Part shown: piece after piece, positions 48,691 through 61,389 of the stretch | Layout: each line of letters begins with the position of its first letter | Position numbering within the stretch: position 1 is the stretch's first letter | DNA from: Owenia fusiformis | Lineage: Eukaryota > Annelida > Polychaeta > Sabellida > Oweniidae | Direction: 5' to 3' | Length of the DNA: 64,000 bases | NCBI GenBank assembly: GCA_903813345.2 | Contig: CAIIXF020000011.1 | Span: forward strand, 24,730,166-24,794,165 | The notes under the pieces: generated by a model | What the model was told of the DNA's origin: nothing | Database searches by the model: none | The model's input: only the letters and a program-made list of their open reading frames with translations | Translations under genes and position numbers: made by a program

Positions 48691-51456
48691 TAATTTGAAT
48701 TCATTAATTATATTAATTAAAGATTGAGGCAAATGCTTATTTAATTTTTTGAAAAGGAAAATGTTTCAAGTTGTAATCCAGGGAGAAACAGTTTCTCTCC
48801 AGCCTTGTGTGAAGAAGTACATTTTACCTCAGAAAATTAAAGTAGAAATTCACTTTTGAATAAAGAAATTGTAAAATTTGGAAATATTGGTAAGGCCATC
48901 AGAAGTAGATACTTTGTTTTACGTCCTGCAAAATCGGGTTTTTCACCTTTTCCTGCTGTTTCAAGTTTTGTTGTTGTTATTGTAGCCAATCTGTAGTACC
49001 TTCATAGCGTTCGTCAGTCATTGCTTTCATACTGTGAATATTCATCAATGTACATTTTTATCATCTGCATGTTGGTACATTGCATGAAACCTTCATCATA
49101 GAATATACTCCTGGTAATTATTGAGCACTTTCTCCATGATGGATACATGTACTCCATCGTATAAATGCAGAATGAGATGAGGTGATGGGAATATACGATC
49201 ATCTTGATCGGTTATTATCTAATGAGAAAGCTAGAAACATTCCAATGGTATAATAACTTGTTTTATAAAGATGGATTACAGTCTTTTAGATCCTCATGGC
49301 TAAATATATTTATGATATTTGCTTGTTTGTGTTTTTGACTCAAAGTCGTACATGCATAGGGACATAACACAAAGAATCTACCTCTTAGCCTAACTATTTC
49401 TTAATGATTTTTGAGATTTTCATGACCAATTTTGTTGTATACTCATATGTTTTGTTGAATATATCATTTTAATTTGAATGATCATGTTTTGCAAGTGATT
49501 ATTTCAATAACCTAGCTATATTTTTGATTAAGTTGTCATTTATGATAATTATGATGTATTATTTTGCTCCATTAATGTCAAACTTCAGCATTTGTTCCTT
49601 TAATATAATACCCAATAAAATTGATATAATATTTATATAATTTGAGGGTAAGCCAAATCAGCAATTACAACCATGCAACAATTATTCTTCCATTCTAAAA
49701 AGAATAGTTTACTAGTCTAGCTACAAGCCCTTGTGCCCCCCCCCCAATTTACATTCCTGTGTGAGAAGGCTGTGTAGTCAAATAGAGGGAGGGGGGGGGT
49801 GTTATAGGGGCTTGTAACTAGACTATAAAAGAAGTAAGATCAAACATTCATATCAACCAAACTTAGAACTAAACTTATTTTGTTAATTTACTTTGGTTTA
49901 TTATGTTCAATAATTGCTGGTTAAAAGTAATTTTAACATGTTTTTTATGGAAGGGGAATTCATGTCATCTTGAACTACAGTTTTACAGCTTTACAGCCTA
50001 ATTTATGTATCATACTAGATAAATGTTTATGCTTGGGTTTAACATGTTTAAAGCCTTTCTGGGTTATGTTGTGATACTACAAGAGAGCTTAGATTTGTAC
50101 ATGTCAGAACTATTTAGTTATCCATACATATATCTGTTGGAATGATGTCTTAACAGTATGTAGATGGGTCAGGTTAACACTAATGATGATGTAATTTGGA
50201 AGGAATTTCAGAATATTGAGAAATTATCTTCACATGAGGTTATCTTTGGTTGGAGAAAAATTCATTGAAGTATTGAAAATGAAATGAGATGTGTGAATTT
50301 TGCAAATTATGCCTCTCTGTCACATTTGCTCTCCGGCGGGAGTATGGCGGCCATATTTTTCAAAAATCGAAACAAATATATAGTGCAAAGTTCAGGGCTA
50401 AGCAGTATGATGTAGATTTTCTATATCAATTTTATGAAGCTACTGCTGTCGTATGCCCATGCACCATAGAGCAAATGTGACTTTAAGGAAGTTATCATTA
50501 TAAACCATGACATCTTGTTTCTTTTTGATTATAGCCATGAGATCATATTTCTAATAGAAACAGAAAGATGTGACAAGTATCAGAAATCAGAACGACTTTT
50601 GCTGATCAGCTTTATATAATGACAGTCTTTTATATTAAGGAAGCTAGCTTATCATGTCTTGATATTTTATTGGTCTGAAATCCTAGATTTTAAGGAAGTT
50701 AGCTCAGTTTATTCCCAAGTCAGTTGATTGTGTAATATATCGTTATGAACTAAAAAATTATTTTTAGGTTATCTTAGATGAGCTATTTAAGCCATTTAAT
50801 ACTTCTTATCATTTGACCTTACAGGACTGCATTAGATTTAAAAGAGGCGGAAATTAATTATTCTCATTATTTTATCTTGTTCAGGAGATTGATAAAAGAA
50901 TATTTAATGGCTAATAATTATTACAAATGTTAAACAGTTGGTATTTTATGAGAGTATAGGTTCGGAGTTCAAGAACATTGAAATTAATAAATAACAACTG
51001 TATGAAGATGATTGTACGGGTCGCCCATTTTTAGTTTTGATTTTAAGTGGGTCACAGACTTCCTTAAATTACATGTGTGTAATATTGATGTTGGGATTTT
51101 CCTGTTCTGAATATTTTTCTCTTTTTTCCCTCCTCTTAAAGCCTTGTATAAAGCTCTATACATTTACCAACTTTGCCTGATTAAAACTTGAAGATAAAAG
51201 TATTTGATCATTTGAATCTGATATGAACATTCACAAGGGGTGATCATAAAGATTGCATATCTAAAAAATATTGGTTTTGGTATATTCCATTCAATTTTTC
51301 ACAGAATGTGTAACACACAATGACCTAGTTATCAAGTAAAAGATATTTAGCACAAGAGAAATATTTAAGTAGATATGGTGCCATGGCAACCCAAAATCAG
51401 GGGATCGAGGGGCAAAAAAATATCCCATTAACCATGTTTGATAATATAGTTACTTA
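48691..51456. other. No gene seen between the two first exons (part 1)
   Basis: No coding exon is supported. The only readable element is the miniature inverted repeat at 49713-49825. Confidence 0.45.
49713..49825. mobile_element. 113-bp miniature inverted-repeat element
   Basis: The ends are TAGTCTAGCTACAAGCCC and the inverse GGGCTTGTAACTAGACTA, with C and G runs next to them on the inside. A half copy (TTAACTACAAGCCCCTGTG plus a C run) occurs at about 55190-55228. Confidence 0.75.
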
Positions 51457-52631
51457 CAGAGCTGTCAAGTGTCCCGCGAATGGCGGGATTATCCCGCGAA
51501 TTTGACCAAAATTTGGCTTATTCGCGTGTCCCGCGAATTCCCGCAAATGACGGCTTTGACCTCCGCGAATTTTCAAAATTGTAACAATCCCCGAGGCTGA
51601 ATAATTGTGATTATATTGTGATATAAGAAGCTAAGCTTTTTGCACTTTTGAGGAGTCAAGTTTACCTAATTTGAAAAGTGCTGCCGAACTCCCAGTGCAT
51701 CAGATCATCGAAGACTGCTTTTGGAAGGAGCATATAGTACACTTATAAAACTATGATTTTGATCCAAATAACACCATAGTTGGCTTCTAGCATGCCGTTT
51801 GGTATCAAAATAAAGAGGAAGAGTGCAAATTTCATTTTAATTACGGAAATAGGGATGTATGTCACGATTAGTTCCAACGTTGGCCTTTTTACTACGCGTG
51901 TCACGGCCTTCATCTCAGAACTGAACAAATGTTAGCAAACGCGAGTTCCAATAAATGGACACTGATATCTCGAAAAGAAACCTGACTCCCCATAATTTGA
52001 TGTAGAATAATCGAACCCCTATACGAATAGGTACATTTTGATATATAACACTATGGGGGTAAATGTTTCATAGTTGGTCACGAACGCCATAAGTGCAAAG
52101 TATTTACAAGAATTTTTGAATTTCGTGTCGGATTACGGTACTCACAACTAAAGTTTGGTTTTTGATAGTTTAATAATAGTTCTATGCGTATTGTGTCTGT
52201 GTGTGGAATTGTGTTGACGTTTACTTAAGTTAAGTGCATGATATTTGATAAATCAGTATCTGAAAGTTTGATTCAAGAGCACTTTTACATTAAAAATCCC
52301 TTGAATGTCCTGCGACATCCCGCAAAAGTTGGATGTCCCGCAAAATCCCGCGAATTTAGGGCACTTTGTCTAGAAAAATTATCTCTCTCTGAAGTCTTTG
52401 GTGGTTACCCTGTTAATTGTCCCACAAGTAGCGTGTTTGTCCCTCGAATGGTCCCGCGAAATCCCGCAAATTTGATCAAAATTTGACCTTTTAGCGCAAT
52501 CACGCAAATCCCTTAAATGTCCCGCGAAATCCCACGAATTTAGGTGGATGTCCCGCAAAATCCCGCGAATTTTTGGAACTGGGTCTAAAAAATCTGTCCC
52601 GCGAGAAAATCTTTGGGGGTTGACAGTACTG
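51457..52631. mobile_element. CAG-ended DNA transposon rich in CCCGCGAAT motifs, 1175 bp
   Basis: The ends are CAGAGCTGTCAAGTG and, inverted, CAGTACTGTCAACCC (10 of the first 12 bases match), flanked by a perfect 6-bp duplication, TACTTA (51451-51456 and 52632-52637). Both ends carry many copies of TCCCGCGAATTT/CCCGCAAA within several hundred bases, a sub-terminal repeat array. The middle is not recognisably coding. It probably depends on a transposase made elsewhere; hAT-like by its CAG ends, with the same reservation about duplication length as at 5239. Confidence 0.85.
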
Positions 52632-52637
52632 TACTTA

Positions 52638-54529
52638 TCATATTCGCTATCAAACACATTAAAATGTTTAAGAGGAAAACCTATAATTCTCATTTAAATA
52701 TGGCAAATGACATCACAATAAAAAGAGTTTGTGGTCTGTATTATGTTTGAAACCTCTACGATTTATGGCAAACACAAGACATTTGATTTTATTCTGCCCA
52801 TTGCCAAAGACCTCGATCCGTTTACAAATTCAGTCTTCTAACAATGACCTGAAATTAACATTGGTCCTGATATTGCATCATAGATTCTAGAATCTTAATT
52901 ATTATAGGGATAAAACTTCTGTATACATCTGGTTAATTATATGGTTTGCTTCTTCCTTGCCTAATTTTCAAGCATATTTATTAGAATCGTGCTATAAAAC
53001 CTATCTATTTTTCCTCCTCATTCTGAGAAGCTCTGAGGAGCACTCACCCAGAGATGAAATATCACAGCATAAATGTTTTAAAATGTAAGAAATATGAAAA
53101 AATAAAGTCAGCCATGATTATGTCAACAATTATTGTATATAGGAATTATGAATATCAGCTACGTTTTAGTTTTGGATTTTAGATAGAAATTTTGTTGAAT
53201 TTCTGTAACTGGTGGTGGGCATTAAAGCAGGAGTGATTATTAAGTTTAAAAAAGTAAAACAAAATAAATTTTGAACAAAATATAATCATATATATACGAA
53301 TAAGTAAATTTCCTGTGAGTATGTCTTCTATTTTTGCATATCTTTTCATTTTCCTGTATTTGGGTACCGATGACCTTTACATCTGATGAGTAAGCACTAA
53401 AATATTTTGTGAGGGATACAATCTGTTTAAGTCACATCATATACAGCTGTGCACTGTAGCACAATCTTGATAAAAAGCTTGTGCAAAAAGTATAAAAAAT
53501 ATCATGAATGCACAAGAATTATCAAGCTCCTTTACCTAATTCCAAAAAATGAATACTTTTCGTAACTAACCAAGAGTTAATATTTGTCTGAAAAATATTC
53601 TAAAGATTATCATGTGTCTTGAAAATGTCTTTGATCCATAATCTAATATGACTAGGCCTATATCCTTTTTAGCAAGCAGAATAAATGCATGTATTGATTT
53701 TTGCCAAAAAATCTCATCGGTGATTTCAAGCAAGAAGTGCGGATTATTTTACAGTAGTGAAGAATATTAGCTGACTAACTGAGACTAGAGAGTTATTCAG
53801 CAAGTGTCATGGCTCTCTTGATCCAGAATTGAAATGAGATGGCATTTCAATAATTATTTCACTTCTCATTATAAGGCATCCAAGGGGACTTGGCCTTTGT
53901 AAAGCACTCAATCAGAATAACTAATTTTTCAATTCCAAATGGATTCAAAATATTTTTATCCCTCTTGAAGGGTGCTCTATTGTTGTCGTCTTGTGCTGAT
54001 TTGCAGGGATGTTTGGGCAGCTGACATTAGATATTTTGTCATCAAAATCGCAAGAAACTGATCATCTGTTGAACTTGAAATGTTTTCAGATGCAAAAGCA
54101 GATTTGTGCCAATATCTGAGGTCTTGAGCATGCTGGGTAATTTATAAGGTGGCCACTAGGAACTTCAAGTATGCGATATTTATCACTATATATATGTGTC
54201 TTGTTATCCCTAAATCAGAGATATATTTTATTTTTTCTCCTATCAATACCTAAAATATTTGGCAACTGGAATGTTCATAATCTGACTTAGCAGAGCCTTT
54301 CTGTTTCTTGCAATACAGCTGGAGAAAGGAGATGATTCCATGGGATAATAATGTCATCATGACATACTTGAATATCTGACATGGGGATTAATTTTGTCCC
54401 AAAAGCACTTATCTGTAGAAGGCTTCCTTGAAGTTCAAATGTCACCCTTTGCCTGTATTTTTGATACATTCTGCAAGGTCATCATGTACATGTATGTTTC
54501 TGGCTTTTCTCAATTTTTGATTTTAGTCA
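52638..54529. other. No gene seen
   Basis: AT-rich sequence without a supported exon or element. Confidence 0.4.
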
Positions 54530-54963
54530 AGTTTGGTTGATTTTTAAAAAAGTATCTTGTTAATGAAATAAAAGGTTTATCTTGATTTGATCTATTTTGG
54601 GGGGTTTTGTTTTAATTTTTTGCATACTTTTAGTTAAATCAACCAAAATTTCCTTTGTATAACTATAATATTGAGAGGTCGAAGAAAATGTTGCATATGC
54701 TATTTTGTTCCAACAAGGTTCGGAAAGACATTTTATTTAATTCTCAAGAATTGGTAGAAAGGAACAAAAAACAATTGCACTGATAAACTAAAAATGTTAG
54801 TACAGTTACGGTATATAAAATATATATAAATAATTTTTGCATTAAATTGTTGTCAATCAGTCAACATAATAAGGGGCCGTGTTTTTTTACAGAATGTTTT
54901 CAATAATTGGTTTTAGTGAAAAACATTATTGAATTTAATTCACCATATCGATACCTATCCTTT
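54530..54963 (-). repeat. Inverted half copy of the 25143 fold-back element
   Basis: Blocks such as AAATCAACCAAAATTTCCTT, AACTATAATATTGAGAGGTC, TTAAATTGTTGTCAATCAGT and CACCATATCGATACCTATCC match the inverse of 25143-25590 in order. The copy ends at the same terminal motif. Confidence 0.8.
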
Positions 54964-55648
54964 CAAATGTATGAGAAAGTTAACTCATTTTTTTGCTTGA
55001 AAAGTGCTCATATTTTCCAATATAGTGCTATTATCATAACTTAATGGACTTTCACCCTTCCTCCTTATTACTTAATTACATATGACTTGGGACTCATATA
55101 CATATGTTATTAATTAGTTAGTAAGGAATTAACTAATTATTCCTGCATATCCGCATTGCGGGTTTTGTACCCAGATATACAGCAATATAGCCTTAACTAC
55201 AAGCCCCTGTGAACCCCCCCCCCCCCTACTTGACTACACATCTTCTGACTGACTTGTTGCAATAAAGCTAGCAATAAAAGCAATGATTAACTTAAAAAAT
55301 TAGGTATACTGGCTTCTCTCTTATTCTACTATTTATAAATACAATATTACAGTTTATGATAAATGTGTTTATCATTCTAATTATCTAGTAGACTACTTGC
55401 AAATGACAAAAAATATTCTCAGAATTTTGGTGGGTGAACCATTTTCAGTTCTGCCAAGGAGTTGGTAATAAGACAATTTTTCACTTGACAGTTCCATGTC
55501 ATCTTCGGGAACAGCTAAGGGATGATTAAGTGTTATAGCATTGGACAAAGGATGATTGGTATTGGCAATATTGTTTCCAATCCCAGAAATGAAGTTCATT
55601 TTCTACTTAGCTGTCTGTAACACCATCTGAACATGATCTCTAATAGAT

Positions 55649-55889
55649 CAGTGCTCTCCCCACATTGAAATCTCTGAGGCCCAGCACCTCCATGTATTTT
55701 ACAAAACCGAAATGCTCCTCATTGCAATTAGATGCGCCTCCTTATGTTGCAATAGAGAATAAGAAAATTCTAAAATGTTGCACAAAAATTACAAAATTGT
55801 ACAATATTGCACAAAAAATTACAAAACCATAAACTGTTGCACAAAAAATTGCAAAATCCTCCACACAAAAAATCCTGGGGAGAGCACTG
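55649..55889. mobile_element. CAG-ended miniature element, 241 bp
   Basis: The ends are CAGTGCTCTCCCCA and, inverted, CAGTGCTCTCCCCA, perfect for 14 bp, flanked by TAGAT on both sides (55644-55648 and 55890-55894). The interior contains five to six copies of a TTGCACAAAAAATTACAAAA-like unit. No coding. Confidence 0.85.
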
Positions 55890-56627
55890 TAGATTCCTTA
55901 TTCTTCTGAGGTGTAGCTATTCTGAGGAGAATGAATCTAGTCAACTTTTCTCCTTATTGATCCATGTTATTTCATGGGTCATCAGGGTATAGACATGAAT
56001 ATGTGAATGTTATTAATAGGGAATGATTGCATTTCCAAAGACTGATGGTATTTTGGTATGGTACTATACACCCTAGGTAAAACCATGAAGTGGGTCATGG
56101 TTAACATTTGATTAAAATAGAGATGATATATCAGTGAGTTAGAGACATCTATTTTAAATAAAAAAATATCACTGAAATAAGTAAAATCATAAACCAGTCA
56201 GGCAAAGTTGACAGATGTAGAGAAAATAGTATGATGGAATTCAAATATATCACAGAACAGACACTTTAAGCTTGGGCGGCACTTAACAGATGTGTCTGTC
56301 CTAATTTGATTTGCTAATCCAGTTTGTATTTTCCAGATCTTCCTGATATTAATGCAGCATGGATTTCCATTCCTAATAACACATTCATTTGGATTTGAAG
56401 GAACACAATGTAAACATGCTATTAGCAAACACAGATAGTAAAATGCTTAGAATATTTTTAAACATTTTCACTGGAATCGGATATAGGCATGGGTACAAGA
56501 ATTATCTATGATTTAAAGAATGTTAGTGTAGCTCTTGCTAAGTGTAGCCTACATAAGGTAACACAACATAAATTACTGAAAGATCTCAATTAGAATTGGT
56601 CATTGTATTAATATTGAGGCACAATTA

Positions 56628-57018
56628 CAGCAGAAACTGCTAATATAAGAAAAACAGGTTTTAAAAGTCCTTTGGCCCATTGACTCATTGTTAATGATCT
56701 AGCTCCTGTATGTTGAACACCTCACAAGTGGAATAGGTTTTTAAAAATCCTATAGCCCATTGACTCCATGTTAATGATCTAGCTCCTGTGTGTGGAACAC
56801 CTCACAAGTGGAATAGGTTTTTAAAAATCCTATAGCCCATTGTCTCCATGTTAATGATCTAGATCCTGTATGTGGAACACCTCACAAGTGGAATAGGTTT
56901 TTAAAAATCCTATAGCCCATTGACTCCATGTTAATGATCTAGCTCCTGTATGTGGAACACCTCACAAATGGAACATTTTTTTGCAGTCCCAAGGGTGTTC
57001 CACTTACAGGTTTTACTG
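56628..57018. mobile_element. Pogo/Tigger-like miniature element with internal 80-bp tandem repeat
   Basis: The right end CCACTTACAGGTTTTACTG and the left end CAGCAGAAACTGCTAATATAAG-like border are each next to TA and resemble 15987-16149. The middle is a near-perfect 80-bp tandem: TGTRTGTKGAACACCTCACA starts at 56707, 56787, 56867 and 56947. The left end is less sure than the right. Confidence 0.7.
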
Positions 57019-57613
57019 TAGACAGTTTATGTTGTGCTCCCTGTTTCACATTGACAGGTAGAGACATCTAGAGCAGTTATAATTATGTGAACTATCAAAT
57101 ACACTAGTTTTTTTAATGAGCAGATTAATTAGAATTAATACTGTACACATATTTCACTTCTTTAACACTGTATTTTGACCCCAATGGAACAGTAACATAA
57201 TATGGTATTATCACCACCTTGCAAGGCCTGTTCTAAAGGTCTAGTTTAGTAAGCACTTAGTTTCCAATACGTTGCGATAATCACTGGTGATCCACTTGAT
57301 TACACTGGTTTCCGTTTCGGTAACAAAATGTCGGAACATCGAAGGTATGATTTTTCTTTTTTTTCCTTATTTCACTTGTTGTAGGCAGAATTCCCATGAC
57401 ATTTTTATCACAAACGTGTATCAGTATAATATGTTTAAGAAAATGAACATATTTGCGAATAAATATAGTTCAGAAGACAATAGAATCGTCGATTTAATTC
57501 CTCACTTATGTTACATGAATGGTATTTTGAAAAAACAGTTAAGATCTACACTTTTAACCCAAACTTTTATGTAACCCTGCAGCGTAATTGAGGGTATCAC
57601 CAGTGGATGATAA

Positions 57614-57680
57614 TAGTAAAACCTCATATCAGTGGGCAACATGGTGAAAAATGTTGCCCTCTGAAATGAGATTATTGCTA
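57614..57680. mobile_element. 67-bp hairpin miniature element
   Basis: TAGTAAAACCTCATATCAGT then GGGCAAC, and the imperfect inverse GTTGCCCTCTGAAATGAGAT, face each other around a short loop. The ends resemble pogo-like TAGTAAAACCTC termini. Confidence 0.6.
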
Positions 57681-58179
57681 TAATGATTTGCAATTGAAAG
57701 TTTTATTTGTCTACCATCTTACATTATTAAACAATCTAGTTCATAAGAAAGCAATATATATAAAAATGTATAATTTTTTTATTTTATTTATTTATTTATT
57801 TTCATCTCACAACAGATTTTCTTAAAAGATACATTTTAAAATGCCCCAGCCAGTGCGGCTTATGAGAGACGTAATATTTAGATGTAATGTTCATTAGTTC
57901 ATATATTTTAAAGATAATTTGGCTGTACTACTCAAACAACTTTTAATTACTTTATCAGCCATGTTTACAAGCCAGCATGCTTGTTTTTAAAAGATACTAC
58001 AATATGAAATATCAAATTGTTTATATACTCAAGTTACTTTAAAATAAACTGATGCCACTTCCAAGGAAGAATGATAATAAATCCCTTTAAACAATAAGTA
58101 ATCGGAATTCTAATTGATGTCAACAGATACATGTATAAAAATATGTCTTCATATTACAAGAACAATGCAAATCTATCAT

Positions 58180-58345
58180 TATGTCACCACCTATACATTT
58201 TTTGTGACAGCGATCGGTGGTTGGTCATTGGAGGGTGGCGATTGGTGGTTGGCGTCTGTAACAAATCCTTACAACTTCCAATAACTTCACAAGTAGTATT
58301 TAGACTGACTTCAATCTTTTTCAAAATCATCTGCATGTTCCCAAA
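58180..58345 (+). repeat. TATGTCACC-family repeat, copy 4
   Basis: TATGTCACCACCTATACATT is followed by a GGTGGTTGG-rich stretch, TCTGTAACAAATCCTTACAA and CAAAATCATCTGCATGTTCC, the last block also found in the 60149 copy. Confidence 0.6.
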
Positions 58346-58440
58346 AGTTCAAATCTGAAAAGGTAAAAAAAGTATTTTTACAAAGACCCCCCACGAAGTG
58401 CGGTTCTTTGTACCTTATTCCCGACATGGACCAGTAGATC

Positions 58441-58605
58441 GGTCACGTGACCTAAAGACCGCCTTTATTACCTTATATGGCAAATTGTCAAGGGAACTAC
58501 TAAGTCGTCATATGACGCGATTACGGATCGATTGTGTTTCCAAGTAATGTCGTCATGTGACGTAGAACGCATTGTCCGCCATTGCTCTCAATTTTGTCTG
58601 AACGG
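58441..58605 (+). promoter_or_regulatory. Promoter-like cluster with three palindromes, YY1-type site and a splice donor
   Basis: A perfect 12-bp palindrome GGTCACGTGACC (58441-58452, an E-box core) is followed by GTCGTCATATGACG (58504-58517) and GTCGTCATGTGACG (58549-58562). CCGCCATTG at 58576-58584 fits a YY1-type initiator. A good donor, TGAACGG/GTAAGC, follows at 58605/58606. CpG content is much higher than in the flanks. This suits a TATA-less promoter and a short leader exon. The partner exon is unknown: candidates are 59265 onward or the acceptor-like AG at 62752, just before the second galactosyltransferase-like exon. Confidence 0.55.
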
Positions 58606-59264
58606 GTAAGCGTATTTTAACATTTCTGTCATTTTAAAGCCTGATTTTCAGTATTTATAATCGAATTTCACTTCAAATTGATTGTAGAAATGAATAGAAT
58701 TGTAACTTCTTATTTTACTGAATCATTATTCGAGCCAGAAGTGGCTTAAAATCAATTTATGAACTTGAAGAAATTTAGTTAGGCCTACTCATGAGTCATG
58801 GTTCAACTAGTTTTTCGGATGGTTCAAATAGTCAACACTGATATATTTAATGTTCTGTAAATGGTTAGTATGATGCTATGGTGTTTGCAAGGAGAGGTAT
58901 CAAAAGTTCAATGTCTGATAGGAAACTAAATTAATCTAGTTTTGAGTTTGACCCCCTCCCCCAAAAAACGTGATCATCGCAGACTTTTCGCGTGTGGACT
59001 TTCGTGGATTTTCGATTTTCATTGGATGTAGGCTACAATGCAGAATTCTTAAAACATGTGACAACAACAGTAGGCACAGCATTTATTCACGATTTATTTA
59101 GTTTTATAGGCTTATCCCGGCCGTCGACATTGAACCTTAGATGCCTCCCGCGAGACTTATGTGACGAGACTGGCTATTACCATCTACATAAGAACGATAG
59201 TTTTCTAAACGTCAAGGTCGGAACTCAAATGAATATAGACTGCCCAAATTCATTTCTTTTTCAG

Positions 59265-59434
59265 AACAAGAACGCCAACAACAACAAGATCCTATGCATA
59301 GGCTTACGACCACGCACACCAACAACAAGTGCAACAACAAATAACGCAAACAATTATAAATGTTATGTCAACAAAGACATATATTACAAATCAGGTGTGA
59401 AATCGGCAAGACTTGGACTCAGTAGACAATAAAA
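59265..59434 (+). other. Candidate terminal exon of a short transcript
   Basis: A strong acceptor, CATTTCTTTTTCAG, is followed by an AAC/CAA-rich stretch and AATAAA at 59429-59434. With the donor at 58605 this could be a two-exon RNA. An open frame spans 58992-59432 without a convincing ATG start. No protein family is recognised, and coding is doubtful. Confidence 0.25.
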
Positions 59435-60148
59435 AAGTTTACTGTAGAAGTGTATTATATGCTAAGGTGTCAAGGTATGTATCAAATCAAGAGATCAAAA
59501 GACTAAAAGCTAAGGTATATTTTGTAACAATAGAGAGGTAAAGCAATACTATTTTTATTACGGTACATGAACCACAAACGTAAATCTATACATTACCGTT
59601 TTCATTCTATGAACGTGCTACTTTAAAAACGGAGGAAACGTTATTTGTATGTCTTAAACTTAAAACTGATTTATTTCTTTTCTCTGTTTTATTTTCTATT
59701 TATGACAAAGTAATAAGAGTGTTTCGACCCTTCTGAGCCGCGGTTAATGTTGCAAGAAGTACTAATACAATGATCATAATATTGTATTTAAAAAACTATT
59801 AGTATGAACTGTGTGAATACATGAAATATCTTCATTGTATAAATGTTGTACAAAGACAGGCAGGAAATGTATTGACTAAGGCCACACATATAAGATATGC
59901 TTTTATCTCATATTTCCAGGGCACGGTAATAATAACAAAGGTCAAGAAGGATGATGTACATTAGAACCTTCCACAGATTCCAAATGATGTCACGACAAGA
60001 TCCAATGAGTTTCTATCAGGGTCCAGACATGCCAGATGTCATTCACTAGGGATTTAATTGGACTTTTTGAGATTTGTTGTATATTTTTGGGCTATAAGAC
60101 GCCACAATAAACTGAAATATGTGCTTAAGTTACATGATTGTTTTATGT

Positions 60149-60830
60149 CACCATGTAGAGATGGTGACATAATGAAGTTTTGTTAGAGTTTATGCGTATA
60201 TTTAAACTTTTTCTTGGTAATGCAATACTGCATCAAAACACAAAAAAACAGATATAGAAATTGTGTTCAAAGTTTGAAAATCTGTTTTAATGAACCCCTT
60301 GCAAAATGTAACATAACGTAAAAGAGCACGAAGCGCTATCTATATTGTTCTTGGTAAAAAAGTCATTTACAAAAATAACAATAGAGTTCCTTAGAGCCCA
60401 TGTTGTAAGTAACCCTACCCCAACCAGAACAGTATACCAGTATAGCCTAATAGTATAAGTGGCGCTACATGCTTCTGTGACATATAACCATTAACTTAAA
60501 TAGATTCCACTAAAAGCAACATTTCACTATCACTCCATCTTTTCCGCCCCTTATACCTAACTTCGGGTCTTTGTAGTTTTTCAGTGATTTTTTCACTGGA
60601 TTATCTTGTTCCAAAATCATCTACGAGTTCTCAGAATATCAAACCTGACTTTAGATTTGAAATTTCACCTTCAATGACCTTCTCACTGTCAAAAAAAGTA
60701 TGTTTTAATTTTTTTTCAAAATCGTCTACAAGTTCTCAAAAATTCAAATATATGGCTTAAGATTGAACTCATAATATTGTGAGCAACTAGATAGTGATAT
60801 TTTGTCATGTTAATGGCTTGTTTTGCTTTA
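60149..60830 (+). repeat. TATGTCACC-family repeat, longest copy
   Basis: TATGTCACCATGTAGAGATGG TGACATAATG starts the unit, and GATATTTTGTCATGTTAATGG ends it as in other copies. In between are CAAAATCATCTACGAGTTCT and CAATGACCTTCTCACTGTC, which also occur at 58310 and, inverted, at 37570. It is probably close to the full-length form of this family. Confidence 0.55.
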
Positions 60831-61389
60831 CTCTTATGATATAAAAACATTCATTTTAGGCAGTTGTTTCATTTCTTTACTGATATTATTTTGCATGTAA
60901 ATATTACAATCATTGAAAAATAAACATGAATAAAGATTAGGCTTGGTCACATGATACATCAAAACATATAAATTTTTTACTAAATCTAAAGCAGTCCTAA
61001 AATAATTCTACAGCATTATCAAAATATGAATTTATCAATTTGTGGCTACAACAACACCTAAAGCTATCTTAACTTTTTATTTATTATTTATTAAGAAGTT
61101 CTACTATTACTTATTGTTACAATTATCAAATACTGTATTTGTATTGGTTTAGATCTTTAATTATGCAACAATGTATGCAATGCGTCTAGTGTGTTCTGCT
61201 CCATTGTATAATCATTCATCAAATGGAACAATAAAATTATATTTAAAAAGCCTCAGTAAATGCTCCCGTTGAAATACAATTTAGGCTGCCATATATTCAT
61301 TTATTGTGGATTGCTTTTATCCTTGCACTGCAGCTTAAGTTATCAAGTTAGGGTTCTGTGGGGTTAGAATATAAGTATTTGGTTTTATA

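Noticed and set aside
48496-48698. Continuation of the 191-codon frame past 48495
   Set aside because: A good donor ends the exon at 48495 in the same phase as the paralogous exon, and the rest is a dispersed repeat.
58992-59432. 146-codon open frame
   Set aside because: No ATG start, composition biased by AAC/CAA runs and no recognised domain. Kept only as a possible transcript end.
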